Shown: positions 28,245 to 41,283, counted from the first letter of the stretch. The stretch: 64,000 nt of DNA from Deinococcus frigens DSM 12807 (GCF_000701425.1 NZ_JNIW01000004.1:1-64000); one strand, 5' to 3'. Notes: generated by a model from the sequence alone, not told the origin. Made by a program: numbers and translations.

Positions 28245-29054
28245 TCAGTCGCTGCCGCCCTGTTGACCTGTGGCGGGGCCGGAGCCGACGCCCAGATGCA
28301 GTTTCAGGTGGGGGAGATAGCTCGAGATATAGCTCAGCAGCGCCCCGATAAACAGGGTCACGCCCAGCATTTCCATGCCCTCTTCCACCACGATGGTCAG
28401 CCGATTGAGCAGGCTGTCCTCGCTCAGTGTCGTGACGATCACGCCCTCGATCATTTCAAAGCCCAGCGCCCCGAACACGTAAATCGCACCTGCCAGAACC
28501 ACCCGCCAGCGGATCTTGGACGGAAGGTGGGTGAGGAAACGCAGGAATGACAGCGCGACGATCAGGGCCAGAATGCCGTAGGGGATGACCCAGGCATGGT
28601 GAAGAATGCCGGTCACCTCGGTTGTTTTACGGATGATGCTGGTCAGACGCTCGTGGAGCTGGGCGGCCTCGTCCAGAGCCAGATAGCCGAAGATGATGGT
28701 CAGGGCTTTCCAGGCGAGAGCTTCTTCACTGCGGCTCTGACGCTTGGCCCAGGCGATCACGCCCAGGATCAGGGCTGCCGCCAGCAGAATCAGGGCGGTG
28801 AAGGTGGCAGGAACATTGCTCTCGTCATTCAGGTTAAAAAGGCCAGTGAACAGGTCACGCCCCAAGAATTTGGGCATGGACTCGGCGAGTACGCTCAGCG
28901 TGCCTGCCAGCAGCAGGAAAGCAGTGATGCCCAGGAGGGTCTTCACCGTTCGGCCCTCGCTGAAAGCCAGGAAGAGCGGCGCTTCGGGAGCGGCACTGCG
29001 GTCAGTTCGTAGGGGCTTTCCCCCCACCATTGGAACGTGAAGACGCTGGGACAT
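28245..29054 (-). CDS. Six-span membrane protein with DE-x4-HE motif
   Basis: 269 aa, about six membrane helices. I recognise no named family. Polar residues inside or at the ends of helices stand out: ALDEAAQLHERL, LHHAWVIPYG, GFEMIEGV and VEEGMEMLG, a set of Asp/Glu/His that could bind a metal. The ATG at 29054 is chosen because AAGGAG lies 6 nt before it; the open frame extends 13 codons further. 29055-29317 upstream holds its promoter region and that of lepA; I see no gene there. Confidence 0.7.
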   Translation of the reverse strand: MSQRLHVPMVGGKPLRTDRSAAPEAPLFLAFSEGRTVKTLLGITAFLLLAGTLSVLAESMPKFLGRDLFTGLFNLNDESNVPATFTALILLAAALILGVIAWAKRQSRSEEALAWKALTIIFGYLALDEAAQLHERLTSIIRKTTEVTGILHHAWVIPYGILALIVALSFLRFLTHLPSKIRWRVVLAGAIYVFGALGFEMIEGVIVTTLSEDSLLNRLTIVVEEGMEMLGVTLFIGALLSYISSYLPHLKLHLGVGSGPATGQQGGSD

Positions 29055-29317
29055 GAGTATCTCCTTAAATGACTGTGTAACCTCGGCTCTCACAAGACTC
29101 GGCGGTGGCTCAGACCGTGAACTAATTTACATCTCATATTTTGGCCGGACTGACCGGTTAGAAATGTAGTCCAGTGCTGACTTTGCGCTGACCAAATTGA
29201 GGGGAACGGCGAGACAAGAGCGGGAAGAGATGACATGGCGCTGACCCTGCTCATCCCCTGTGCTGGTGTGCCCCCCACCGCTGTCATTTCTGCCGCGCCC
29301 CGTTACACTGCGCGGTC

Positions 29318-31156
<1,839 letters not shown>

Positions 31157-31459
31157 TGTTCTGTTGCATTTTTACTTCTTCGTGAATTGATCCTTCGTGG
31201 GCGAATACCCCACAGACCAGAACTTCATAGACGAACATTAAGTCTTCCGGCGTAAAAGCCGCCTGAACAGCATTTTGGGCGGCTGCAAGACGGCGGTTAG
31301 AGGGAGAAAGGTAACGTGCGGGCTGAGGTTGGCCGCGCCGTCACCCCTCGTTCGTCTGTCTGAAATTCCCGTGTCGGTGAGTTACGGAACGCCTGGAGCG
31401 ATAGACTGCTGACCTCAAGTCACGACTCTGTCATTGTTCCTCCAAAACCGTATTTACCC
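31157..31459. other. Intergenic region after lepA
   Basis: 303 nt without a gene. A hairpin AGCCGCC / GGCGGCT lies near 31256-31284; there is no T-run after it on the plus strand. The end of the interval is AT-rich (CCGTATTTACCC) just before the next ATG and may hold its promoter. Confidence 0.5.
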
Positions 31460-33250
31460 ATGCCGACCCCCAGCCCTGACCCCTCCCCCCTCTCCCTGGA
31501 ACAGATCCGGGAACTGCTTGATGCCGCCTGGGCCTGTCGCCGCACTGAGTCGCAGGAGACGTTGCGGCTCGCACGTGTGGTGCTGGAGCAGCCGCTGGAG
31601 GACGCCGAACTCGCCCGCGCCACCCTGTGTCTGGGGTGCGGATGGTTACATCAAGGTGAGTTCGGCGCGGCGGAATCGGAACTGCGGCGGGCGCTGCATC
31701 TTTACGGCGAACTGGCCGATCAGGAGGGGCAGCGGATCAGCCTGCGCATGCTGGGGATCGCGCAGCATGAGCAGGGCCGTCCCGTCGAGGCGCTCAAGAC
31801 CTTTGTACAGGTCAGACAACTGAGCGTGACGCTGGGCCATGTCCAGGGCGAGATTGATGCGCTGAACGGCATGGGGGCGGCTTACTCCACCATGGGCAAC
31901 CATTCCGACGCGCTGGAGTACCACTTGCGGGTGCTGCGGCTCGGGCGGCACCACGGCCTGCCCAGGATGGAGCGGATTGCGCTGAACAACCTCAGCGCGG
32001 ACTACCTCGAAATGCAGAGATATGACGACGCCCTGGAGGCCGCCATGGCCTGCCTGAACGTGCAGATGGACGAGGAGATCCCGTTACTGGACGCCTCGGC
32101 CCACGGCAACGCGGGCCAGGCCTACTCCGGCCTGCAACAGTTTTCGCGGGCCAGGGACATGTTCGAGCAGGTTATCGTGCTGATGGAACGCAGCGGGTAC
32201 CAGGCGGGTATTGCCCGTTGCACTCTGGATCTGGGACGGGTGGCGCAGCAGCAGGGCGCACTGGATGAGGCGCAGCGGCTCTTCGAGCGGAGCCTGGAAA
32301 TTCAGCGGGAGACTGGAGAGGGCCATGGACAGGCCGAGAGCCTGCGGTGCCTGGGTGAACTGCTGGGCGAGTCCGGTCAGGTGGAGGACGCCCTGAGTGC
32401 CCTGCACAGCGCACGTACTCTGGCCGAGGAGGGGCGGCTCCGCAATGAACTGTGCAAGGTTGATCTGGCATTGTCGCAGCTCTACCGGCAGGCGGGCCGC
32501 TTTCCGGAGGCGCTGACCCACCTGGAATGGCATCTCCAGCTCAAGGGGGAACTGTTCAGCGCCGATTCCGACCGGCGGCTCCAGAGTCTGAAAGTGCAGT
32601 CCGATCTGGATCAGGCCGAACGCGAACGGCAGGCGGCCCAGCGTCTGAACGCCGAGTTGAGCGAACTGAATGCCAGGCTGGAGGAGACCAACCGTGACCT
32701 GCGGGCAGCCCAGGCCCAGACTGCCGAGCTGATGGCCCGCCTTGAGCAGCATGCCAACGAGGACGCGCTGACCGGGCTGCCCAACCGGCGGGCCTTCGAC
32801 GCGGCCCTGACCGGCGTGTCGCCGTCACAGCAGGTCAGCGTCGTGCTGTGCGACATCGATCACTTCAAGATGGTCAACGACCGCTTCTCGCATCTGATCG
32901 GGGATGAGGCGCTGCGCCATGTGGCCGCGTTGCTGCGGGGCCGGTTGCGCCGGGGAGACCTGCTGGCCCGCTACGGCGGCGAGGAGTTTGTGCTGTTGCT
33001 GACCGGGGCCAGCGAATCGGCCACCCGGGATGTGTGCGAGGACCTGCGCCGGGCCATCGAGAACCACGACTGGCCCAGCGTGCGCCCCGGCCTGAGTCTG
33101 ACCGTCAGCCTGGGGGCCGCCGTCGCCCGGCTCAGTCCCACCCTGAGCGTGCAGGACGTGATACAGGCCGCCGACGACGCGCTTTACGCCGCCAAACACG
33201 CGGGCCGCAACCGGGTGGATGTGCGGCTGGCCGCGCCATCAGCCGTTTAA
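31460..33250 (+). CDS. TPR-repeat diguanylate cyclase
   Basis: 596 aa. Residues ~20-370 are tetratricopeptide repeats (several 40-aa A-L-x-Y units). A coiled coil follows around 375-435 (ERQAAQRLNAELSELNARL), then a GGDEF domain with GGEEF and an RRGD inhibitory I-site five residues upstream, so product control by c-di-GMP is likely. The core residues for making c-di-GMP from GTP are present (DIDHFKMVND). No signal peptide or membrane span is visible, so the sensor is cytoplasmic and the TPR part probably binds a protein or peptide. Confidence 0.92.
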   Translation: MPTPSPDPSPLSLEQIRELLDAAWACRRTESQETLRLARVVLEQPLEDAELARATLCLGCGWLHQGEFGAAESELRRALHLYGELADQEGQRISLRMLGIAQHEQGRPVEALKTFVQVRQLSVTLGHVQGEIDALNGMGAAYSTMGNHSDALEYHLRVLRLGRHHGLPRMERIALNNLSADYLEMQRYDDALEAAMACLNVQMDEEIPLLDASAHGNAGQAYSGLQQFSRARDMFEQVIVLMERSGYQAGIARCTLDLGRVAQQQGALDEAQRLFERSLEIQRETGEGHGQAESLRCLGELLGESGQVEDALSALHSARTLAEEGRLRNELCKVDLALSQLYRQAGRFPEALTHLEWHLQLKGELFSADSDRRLQSLKVQSDLDQAERERQAAQRLNAELSELNARLEETNRDLRAAQAQTAELMARLEQHANEDALTGLPNRRAFDAALTGVSPSQQVSVVLCDIDHFKMVNDRFSHLIGDEALRHVAALLRGRLRRGDLLARYGGEEFVLLLTGASESATRDVCEDLRRAIENHDWPSVRPGLSLTVSLGAAVARLSPTLSVQDVIQAADDALYAAKHAGRNRVDVRLAAPSAV

Positions 33251-33334
33251 CGAGGCGTTGCTGAGCGTCCGCTCTCAGACTGCGCTTCCCCCAGTCTCAT
33301 CACTCCTGGCAACGCCTGCCAGAGCCTGTCTGGT

Positions 33335-34207
33335 TCAGACTCCACACCCCGTCTCCAGCGGCGTGGGCGTCAATCCGCGTGCGGGCGTCCACTCCTGCAC
33401 GCTGTAGGACGAACCCTCGTAATAGGCCCCGAACAGGATCAGCTCCATCCTGCCGTCGCCGTTCAGGTCCGCCACGCCCGCCAGCCGGATCATGTTTGCC
33501 AGCGGACGCGTCTCGAAGCTGTCATCCGGCTTGAGCGGCGTCTGCGGGGCGATGTCCACGCCCAGTGTGACGGTCAGCACCTGCCCGCGCACCACATGGC
33601 GCAGCAGCACGATGGAGTAGTCGCCCGGTTGGCCGATGCCCGGCGGATAGGGGCCACTTCTGCCTGCGAAGTGCGCGGCCTCGATGATCACTTCCTGCGT
33701 GCCGTCGCCGTCCAGATCAGTGCGGGTCAGGCCGACGAGTTGCACGATGGGGTTCTTGACGCCGCGTTTAATCAGTTCCGCGCGCACGATCTGGCGGTAG
33801 ATCGCGTTGCCGGTGGGCAGCGCCGTGACGGGCCGGGGCCGGGCGTTCAGGGCCGCAGCGGTGAAGACTTGAAACTGATTGGAGGAATTCGCGGGTTTGA
33901 CCGGCACGCCGTAGGCGTCGACGCAAGGTTCGCCGTAGGATTCGGGCAGCCCGCCTGTGACCGGGATGGCTGGACCACCCAGACTGCGGCGGACGTATCG
34001 TTCCTGCCCCTTCAGGCGCGGCGCGGCCTCTTTGACCGTCAGCCAGCGTCCGCCCGCCGCCGCGCCCAGCAGTTGCGCCCGGTCACCGTCGCCCGGCGCG
34101 TGGATCAGGATGGGAAAGAAGTTGGTGGCTGTGGTGGCCTGACCTCCCGCACCTGTTGCCAGCAAAGCGCCGCCGAGCAGCAGGGTCCGCCGCAGAAAGT
34201 GGGTCAT
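33335..34207 (-). CDS. Secreted protein with two Ca-binding-like DxDGDG repeats
   Basis: 290 aa. A signal peptide is visible at the N-terminus (RRTLLLGGALLATGAGG). Two repeats, DLDGDGTQEVIIEA and DLNGDGRMELILFG, are the FG-GAP/EF-hand-like loops of beta-propeller proteins that bind calcium. The ligand is unknown. TACGCT (34213-34218, minus strand) lies 5 nt before the ATG. It follows the VOC gene on the same strand by 16 nt and may be co-transcribed. Confidence 0.7.
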   Translation of the reverse strand: MTHFLRRTLLLGGALLATGAGGQATTATNFFPILIHAPGDGDRAQLLGAAAGGRWLTVKEAAPRLKGQERYVRRSLGGPAIPVTGGLPESYGEPCVDAYGVPVKPANSSNQFQVFTAAALNARPRPVTALPTGNAIYRQIVRAELIKRGVKNPIVQLVGLTRTDLDGDGTQEVIIEAAHFAGRSGPYPPGIGQPGDYSIVLLRHVVRGQVLTVTLGVDIAPQTPLKPDDSFETRPLANMIRLAGVADLNGDGRMELILFGAYYEGSSYSVQEWTPARGLTPTPLETGCGV

Positions 34208-34223
34208 GCTCCAGCGTACCCTC

Positions 34224-35090
34224 TCAGGTGATCTGTTTCACCGTGATCCGGTTGCCCCAGAGATCAGCCAGACTCACGAACTCGCCGCCGTCCTGCACCG
34301 CAGGCAGATTGTTCAGATGCGCCCGCAATCCCGCCAGATCGGGGGTCAGCAACTCCACCTCGCCCAGCCCCAGCGCGGGCGTCTGCGGGGCCGTCTGTCC
34401 GCGCGTGTGCCACTCGTTGAGTCCGATGTGGTGATGGTAGCCGCCCCACGACATGAACGCGGCGCTGCCCACGTCCGCCATCAGGTCCAGCCCCAGCGTG
34501 TCGCGGTAGAACCGGGCGGCGGCCTGGGCATTCCCGACTTTCAAATGAACGTGGCCGATCACAGTTCCGGCGGGCGCTCCACCGTAAGCGGGGGCGTCGG
34601 CCAGGGTCTTCAGGTCCAGTCCGGCGCTGCCCAGCACGGCTCCGGCATCCAGCGCCAGGGTGTCCATCCGGAGCTGACCATCCTGAAACGGCCAGGTATC
34701 GCGCGGGCGGTCCGCATAGACCTCAATGCCGTTGCCGTCGGGATCGTTCAGGTAAAACGCCTCGCTGACCACGTGATCGCCGCTGCCGATTTGCAGCCCC
34801 GATCGCGCCGCGTGCGCCAGCCAGCGCCCCAGATCGGCCCGCGTGGGCAGCAGAAAGGCGGTGTGATACAGCCCCGGACGCGAGACGGGGGCGGGCGGCA
34901 AGTCGGCGGCCCGCAGGCGCAGCAGCGGCGTGCCGTGTGCGCCCAGAGTCACCTCCCCGGCAGTCTCGGTTACGACACCCAGGCCCAGGAGCGCCGTGTA
35001 AAAGGCCCGCAGGCGCGGCAGATCGGCGGTCAGCAGCGTGACGGGTCCGACGCTGGTGGTGGCAGACAGAATGGGGGAAGTGGTCAGCAT
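34224..35090 (-). CDS. VOC-family ring-cleavage dioxygenase-like protein (CatE type)
   Basis: 288 aa with two VOC domains, resembling the Bacillus CatE/YfiE catechol 2,3-dioxygenase group. Candidate metal ligands: [11 protein letters not shown] (first strand), [18 protein letters not shown] in the first half and [31 protein letters not shown] in the second. The substrate is unknown. A TTGACT box lies 17 nt before GAGAAT, which is 6 nt from the ATG, the clearest -35/-10 pair seen near a gene in this window. Confidence 0.78.
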   Translation of the reverse strand: MLTTSPILSATTSVGPVTLLTADLPRLRAFYTALLGLGVVTETAGEVTLGAHGTPLLRLRAADLPPAPVSRPGLYHTAFLLPTRADLGRWLAHAARSGLQIGSGDHVVSEAFYLNDPDGNGIEVYADRPRDTWPFQDGQLRMDTLALDAGAVLGSAGLDLKTLADAPAYGGAPAGTVIGHVHLKVGNAQAAARFYRDTLGLDLMADVGSAAFMSWGGYHHHIGLNEWHTRGQTAPQTPALGLGEVELLTPDLAGLRAHLNNLPAVQDGGEFVSLADLWGNRITVKQIT

Positions 35091-35130
35091 GCCTCTATTC
35101 TCCGCTCTATGCTTTGAAAAGTCAACCGAT

Positions 35131-36015
35131 TTATAAATTAAGGACTGAATTGAGCGCCGTGCGGGTGTGGCGCAGATAGCCGCTCCCGAACATGTTCACA
35201 TGCGCCAGCAGTGGATACAGGTTCCACAGGCTGACGCGCTCCTGCCAGCCGGGCGCGGGCGGGAAGGCCTCGGCGTAGGCATCAAACACCCGCTCGGGTA
35301 CGCTGCCGAACAGGTTTAGCGCGGCCAGGTCGACCTCGCGGTGGCTGTACGCCGCTGCCGGATCGATCAGCGCCGGACCGTTCGCCGTGTACAGCAGGTT
35401 GCCGTGCCACAGGTCGCCGTGGACCAGGCTGGGCAGCTCCACCGGAATCAGACCTGACAGACGCGCCCGGAGCGCCTCGAAATTGTCGGTGTCGGCCTCC
35501 GACAGATGCTCTGCTGCCAGCCGCACCTGGGGCCACAGGCGGGCGTTCCAGAAAAAATCGGCGGCGCTCCCGGCAGGCGGATTGAACTGCGGCAGCGCCC
35601 CAAAGTAGTTGTTTGCCGTGCCGCCGAAGCCGGGGACGCTGACGCCGTGCAGCGCGGCCAGCCCCCGCCCCAGCGCCTCCTGGGCCTGCGGTGTCTCGGC
35701 GGCAGGCGGCAGATAGCTCTGGAGCAGATACTGCCAGCCGCCCGGTGTATCCCCGTACGCTAGGACCTCCGGCACGAGCAGCCCGGCGGGACGGCGTGAC
35801 GCGGCCTCGCGCAGCAGCCCCAGCCCCTGCGCCTCGGTGAAAAAGAGGTGGGGCAGCGCGCGGCGGCTGGCCTTGAGGACAAAAGGGCCACGCCCCGTCT
35901 CCAGCCGGTACACGTCGTTAATATCCCCGCCGCTCAGGGGCACGGCCTCCAGCACCGGGCCTCCCAGATGTTGTTCCAGCAGCGGCAGTAGCGAGGGCGC
36001 GATGGTGCGGGACAT
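35131..36015 (-). CDS. Fructosamine kinase family protein
   Basis: 294 aa protein of the FN3K/ketosamine-3-kinase group, which phosphorylates sugar adducts on lysines so that they fall off. Kinase-like core: [13 protein letters not shown] (glycine loop), FVLKASRR (lysine), [13 protein letters not shown] (catalytic HGD...N loop) and [16 protein letters not shown] (metal-binding Asp). The ATG at 36015 is selected because CACACT lies 6 nt upstream and it gives the normal N-terminus ([14 protein letters not shown]); an upstream extension of 54 codons looks non-coding. Confidence 0.9.
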   Translation of the reverse strand: MSRTIAPSLLPLLEQHLGGPVLEAVPLSGGDINDVYRLETGRGPFVLKASRRALPHLFFTEAQGLGLLREAASRRPAGLLVPEVLAYGDTPGGWQYLLQSYLPPAAETPQAQEALGRGLAALHGVSVPGFGGTANNYFGALPQFNPPAGSAADFFWNARLWPQVRLAAEHLSEADTDNFEALRARLSGLIPVELPSLVHGDLWHGNLLYTANGPALIDPAAAYSHREVDLAALNLFGSVPERVFDAYAEAFPPAPGWQERVSLWNLYPLLAHVNMFGSGYLRHTRTALNSVLNL

Positions 36016-36255
36016 GCGCGCAGTGTGCCATGCGCGTGGGGGGCGGGCCTGGAACGCACAGTGACCTTGCCTCTTTACCTCTACCTGAAGGCAGGCGGCG
36101 CTGTGCCCACAGGGGGGATTGAACGGGACCCATCCCAGTGTCCTCCTGCTCGCTGTCTTGTCCAGACCAGCGCCCATGAGGACGCTTGGACGCCCGCTCG
36201 AATTTCCAGGTGTTTCCTAATACCTTCCGCCTCACCACTGCCGCAACGGCTGGCG

Positions 36256-36261
36256 TAGGCT
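36256..36261 (+). promoter_or_regulatory. -10 box of the epimerase gene
   Basis: TAGGCT, 6 nt before the ATG at 36268. Confidence 0.6.
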
Positions 36262-36267
36262 GAGGAA

Positions 36268-36705
36268 ATGCCTGTCACGCACCTGGATCATGTCGCCGTC
36301 GCCACCCCCGATCTGGACACCGCCAGCGCCCCGTATCTGGCGCTGGGCCTGCACCCCGAGGGGCCGGACGAGGATGTGGAGACCCAGGGTGTGCGCGTGC
36401 GGACCTTTCAGGTGGGCGAGACCCTGATCGAGTTGCTGATGCCCACCCGCCCCGACAGCCCGATTGCCGTGTACCTGGACAGACGCGGACCGGGCCTGCA
36501 CCACACCGCCTACCGCGTGGCCGATCTGGCCGCCGAGATGTCGCGCTTGCGCGGCCAGGGCGCACGCTTTTTGAGTGACGCGCCCACGCCGGGCCGGGCC
36601 GGAACGCGGGTGGCCTTTCTGCATCCCAAATGGGGCGCGGGCACCCTGATCGAGCTGGTGGAACATTCCCACACTCAGGCCGATCTTGATGGGACGGGGG
36701 TTTGA
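36268..36705 (+). CDS. mce: Methylmalonyl-CoA epimerase
   Basis: Interconverts (R)- and (S)-methylmalonyl-CoA in propionate and odd-chain metabolism. 145 aa single VOC fold with metal ligands spread as expected: THLDHVAVAT (His), TLIELLMP (Glu), GLHHTAYRV (His) and LIELVEH (Glu). It overlaps the next gene at TTGA. Confidence 0.9.
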   Translation: MPVTHLDHVAVATPDLDTASAPYLALGLHPEGPDEDVETQGVRVRTFQVGETLIELLMPTRPDSPIAVYLDRRGPGLHHTAYRVADLAAEMSRLRGQGARFLSDAPTPGRAGTRVAFLHPKWGAGTLIELVEHSHTQADLDGTGV

Positions 36706-37091
36706 TCCCGCCCGCCACCGCCTCCCGCTTCCGGGCGGGGTGGTGGTTCATCTCGCTGGGCATCATGGGGGCAATCTGGTGGCTGAGCAGCATGTCCGAC
36801 ACGCCGGGGCCGCCGCTGGCGCATCCGCTGGACTGGGCCGCCCATTTTACCGCGTATCTGGCGCTGGCCTACGCGCTGGGCCGGGCGACGGGACGGCTGG
36901 GCGTGGCGCTGCTGATCACGGTGTGGTGGGGCGCGCTGGACGAGGTGCATCAGGCCTTTGTGCCGGGCCGCGACGCGGGCGTCACCGACTGGCTGTTCGA
37001 TCTGGCCGGAGCGTGGCTCGGCTCCCGGTGGGCGACGCGGCACAGGGGGGCGCGGCAGGACGGGGGAGAGGACGCGGCGAAGCAAGGGTAA
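36702..37091 (+). CDS. VanZ-like membrane protein
   Basis: 129 aa with about four helices. The pattern HFTAYLALAYALGRAT and DEVHQAFVPGRDAGVTDWLFDLAGAWLG is the VanZ/phosphotransbutyrylase-like signature. VanZ in enterococci gives teicoplanin resistance; the role in other bacteria is unknown. The start is TTG in a TTGA overlap with the mce stop, with a G-rich stretch just upstream, so it is coupled to mce. 37092-37367 downstream holds no gene; it ends with the moxR promoter. Confidence 0.8.
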   Translation: MIPPATASRFRAGWWFISLGIMGAIWWLSSMSDTPGPPLAHPLDWAAHFTAYLALAYALGRATGRLGVALLITVWWGALDEVHQAFVPGRDAGVTDWLFDLAGAWLGSRWATRHRGARQDGGEDAAKQG

Positions 37092-37353
37092 ACCGTTCGC
37101 AATCAGACGTGGTGATGTCCCGCATAGCCCTGCCCCCCTGCGCTTCCGTTCATGTGTGGACGCTGCCAAAAACAAGAATCAATTGACGAGGCCAAAGAGC
37201 AGCTTGATCCCGCTCTGGCAACAGCAGTGCTCTACGGTTTTGCCGACGCAGAGCTTGAAAACTCAGGTCTTTCCAGAGGACTGCTCACTGGTGGCAGGGA
37301 CCATCCATAGTTCTCCCGTCTGCCCCGTCGCAGTTCTGTGAGATTCTGCCCGC

Positions 37354-37359
37354 TAGGCT
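37354..37359 (+). promoter_or_regulatory. -10 box of moxR
   Basis: TAGGCT, 8 nt before the first ATG at 37368. Confidence 0.5.
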
Positions 37360-37367
37360 GCACTCAG

Positions 37368-38330
<963 letters not shown>

Positions 38331-38376
38331 GACGGATGGTGAAAAGAGTCTCGCGCCAGTCGGCCTTCTCCGCCCC

Positions 38377-41283
38377 ATGACCACGAATCAGGCCCGGAAG
38401 GCTGAACGCCCGGCAGTTCCACCTCTCACCACTCCACGCAGCGCAAGCCCGGCCATGTCCCTGCGCCCCACCCGCTTCGGCCTCGGCTTTCTGCTGCTGG
38501 TCACGCTGACCCTGGTGGGCTGTATCAACTACGGCCTGAGCCTGGGCTACGGCCTGACCTTTTTGCTGGGCGGTGTGTGGGTGATGGCGTCCACCGGCGT
38601 GGCCCGCGCGGCGAGGCAGATCCGCCTGGGCCTGACACCGCCCGCTGCGGTTCATGTCGGGGGCGAGGCCGTGTTCACGCTGTCGGTCACGGCGACGGTG
38701 GCGGGCGCGGTCACGGTGATCCTGAACAGCAGCGCGGGCGACACCCGGACCATCACCCTGCGCGTCTCGGCGGGCGAGGCCCGCACGCTGGCCGTGCCCT
38801 TTGCTGCCCGCACGCGCGGCCCGCTGACGCTGACGCCGCGCGGGGCTGCCGCGATGGATTTCCTGGGGCTGTGGGCGGCCAGCCTGGCTGCGCCCGCTCC
38901 GGTGAGCGTAAACGTGGCCCCCGCCCCGGAGAAAGCTGCCCCACCCGCGCCCCTGCGGACCGTGCCAGCCCAGGGTGACGGCCACGCCCGCATGCGCGGT
39001 GACGAGGAATTTGCTGGCCTGCGCCCGTATGTTCCCGGCGACTCGCCCCGGCAGATTTCCTGGCGGCATGTGGCCCGCACCGGCAATTTGCTGACCCGCG
39101 AAACCGACGCCGCGCAGGGCCAGGTGCGCCGGCTGGACTGGACCGACACGGCGGGAGACCCCGAAACCCGCCTCTCCCGGCTGGCCGCCTGGGTGGGGCA
39201 ACTGGACCGCGCGGGGTTGCCCTTTACGCTCAGGTTGCCCGGCACTGTGCTGGCGGCTGGAAGCGGCGAGGGGCAACGGCTGGCCGCCCTGAATCTGCTG
39301 GCGGGAGTCCTGCCCTTTCCCCCGGCTACCCCTCCCACCCGGTTCAAACTGCTGGCCGCCAGCGACACCAACGCCCTGCGGGTCACGTTGCTGGCGCTGG
39401 CCTTTACCCTCGCGCCGGGGGTGCTGCGGCAGCCGCTGTGGGACTCGGCGCTGGTGGCGGGCGTGCTGACGTACGGGGTTATCCGTACGCGCCGCAAACT
39501 GCCCACAATCCCCACCTGGACGCTGGGGCTGGTGGCGGGAGTAGCGGCGGTGGGCCTGAACGCTGCTTACGGCACGTTGCTGGGCCGTGAGGCCGGGACC
39601 GCGCTGCTGGGGCTGCTGGTGGCCCTCAAATCCGCCGAGAGTCACGGACGGCGCGACGGACACCTGCTGGTGATGCTGGGGCTGTTCATCACCAGCACGC
39701 ACTTTTTCCACAGCCAGGGACTGCTGACCGCCCTGCACGCCGTTTTCGGCGCGGCGCTGCTGCTGGCCGCCGCCTCGCGCTGGACCGCCCCGACGCGCGC
39801 AGACCGGGAGGACCAGGCGGACCTGCCCAGCGTCCTGATCCGCAGCGGGGGCCTGCTGGCCTTGGCCGCGCCGCTGGCGCTGACCCTGTTCGTGCTGTTT
39901 CCGCGCCCGGAGAGTGCGCTGTGGCAATTGCCGATTCAGGGCGGGGCGAGTACCGGGCTGTCCGACGAGATTCGCGCCGGGGAATACAGCAATCTGGCCC
40001 AGAACCGTGCGGTGGCCTTCCGCGCCGATTTCATGGGCGCGCTGCCCTCCCCCGACGAGCGCTACTGGCGTGGCCCGGTCTACGAGGCATACGACGGGCA
40101 ATCGTGGAGGCAGGTACGGATCGGCGGGCCATCGCCCAGCATCGAACTTCTCTCAGCGGTCCCGGCCTGGACCTACACCCTGACGCTGGAGGCGTCCGGC
40201 ACCCCCTGGCTGCTGGCGCTGGACGCCCCGCTGGAGCTGCCGGGGGGCGCAGTGCTGACCACCGCGTTTCAGGCCGTGGCCCTGCGCCCGGTCACGGCCC
40301 GCCGCCGCGTGAACCTGGAGAGCCGCCCGGCCCGCCTGGGCATCAGCGAGAACCCGGAGCGGCTGCAATTTGACCTGTATATGCCTGCCGGGCAGAGTCC
40401 ACGCGCCGCCGCGCTAGGAGAGGGCTGGCGGAGTCTGCCGCCCCAGGGGCGCATCGAGGCGGGGCTGGAATATCTGCGTCGGGGCGGGTTTTCCTATACC
40501 CTCTCGCCGCCGCTGCTGCCCGCGCAGGACCGGGTGGACGGCTTTTTATTCGGCACCAAGCAGGGCTTTTGCGAACACTACGCGCAGTCCTTCGTCTTCC
40601 TGATGCGCGCCGCCGGACTGCCCGCCCGCATCGTCGGCGGCTATCTGGGCGGCGAGCAGAACCCGGATGGCGGCTACCTGATCGTGCGCCAGCAGGACGC
40701 GCATGCCTGGGCCGAGGTCTGGGTGCGGGGCCAGGGCTGGCAGCGGGTGGACCCCACCGCCGTGGTGGCCCCCGCCCGCGTCAGTGCCGGGCTGGCCACC
40801 GCGCTGACCCAGCCGCAGGCCGCCGCCGCCACCGCGCCTACCGGGCTGAGCCGCCTGGGCCTGCGCCTGGACGCCCTGCAAAGCCGCTGGAACGATCTGG
40901 TGGTGGGCTACGACGGCTCTCAGCAGCAGGCGCTGCTCTCGCACGTGGGCCTGGGCGGCGTCGGCTCGGTGCCGTATCTGGCGGTATTGCCACTGCTGCT
41001 GGCGCTGGCGCTGCTGCCCGCGCTGTGGTGGCTGCGGCAGGGGCCGGGTCCGCGTGACCCCGCCGCCCGCGCCCTGCATGACCTGACGGCGCGCCTGGGC
41101 CTGCCCCGCGCGCCGGGTGAGACTCCCAGCGCCTACGCCGCCCGCGCCGCTCAGACCCGCCCCCACCTGGCCCCCGCGCTGGACGAGGTGGTGCGCGCCT
41201 ACCACGCGGCCCGCTACGCACCGGGCGATTCAGCGGAGGCCTTGAAATCTCTGGCGGCGGCCACGCGGCGCGTCAGGCGGTGA
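38377..41283 (+). CDS. DUF58-transglutaminase fusion (TgpA-like)
   Basis: 968 aa from the ATG at 38377 (an in-frame ATG at 38455, MSLRPTRFG, is also possible). Order: two membrane helices; a beta-rich DUF58 region with GLRPYVPGDSPRQISWRHVA around residue 212-230; several membrane helices from about 340; then a transglutaminase-like domain with triad C732 (GFCEHYA), H776 (DAHAWAEV) and D792 (VDPTA); a final helix and a DUF4129-like helical tail (SAYAARAAQTRP). DUF58 and TgpA-type transglutaminases are usually separate neighbouring genes; here one uninterrupted frame holds both. It ends at a good terminator. Confidence 0.88.
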   Translation: MTTNQARKAERPAVPPLTTPRSASPAMSLRPTRFGLGFLLLVTLTLVGCINYGLSLGYGLTFLLGGVWVMASTGVARAARQIRLGLTPPAAVHVGGEAVFTLSVTATVAGAVTVILNSSAGDTRTITLRVSAGEARTLAVPFAARTRGPLTLTPRGAAAMDFLGLWAASLAAPAPVSVNVAPAPEKAAPPAPLRTVPAQGDGHARMRGDEEFAGLRPYVPGDSPRQISWRHVARTGNLLTRETDAAQGQVRRLDWTDTAGDPETRLSRLAAWVGQLDRAGLPFTLRLPGTVLAAGSGEGQRLAALNLLAGVLPFPPATPPTRFKLLAASDTNALRVTLLALAFTLAPGVLRQPLWDSALVAGVLTYGVIRTRRKLPTIPTWTLGLVAGVAAVGLNAAYGTLLGREAGTALLGLLVALKSAESHGRRDGHLLVMLGLFITSTHFFHSQGLLTALHAVFGAALLLAAASRWTAPTRADREDQADLPSVLIRSGGLLALAAPLALTLFVLFPRPESALWQLPIQGGASTGLSDEIRAGEYSNLAQNRAVAFRADFMGALPSPDERYWRGPVYEAYDGQSWRQVRIGGPSPSIELLSAVPAWTYTLTLEASGTPWLLALDAPLELPGGAVLTTAFQAVALRPVTARRRVNLESRPARLGISENPERLQFDLYMPAGQSPRAAALGEGWRSLPPQGRIEAGLEYLRRGGFSYTLSPPLLPAQDRVDGFLFGTKQGFCEHYAQSFVFLMRAAGLPARIVGGYLGGEQNPDGGYLIVRQQDAHAWAEVWVRGQGWQRVDPTAVVAPARVSAGLATALTQPQAAAATAPTGLSRLGLRLDALQSRWNDLVVGYDGSQQQALLSHVGLGGVGSVPYLAVLPLLLALALLPALWWLRQGPGPRDPAARALHDLTARLGLPRAPGETPSAYAARAAQTRPHLAPALDEVVRAYHAARYAPGDSAEALKSLAAATRRVRR

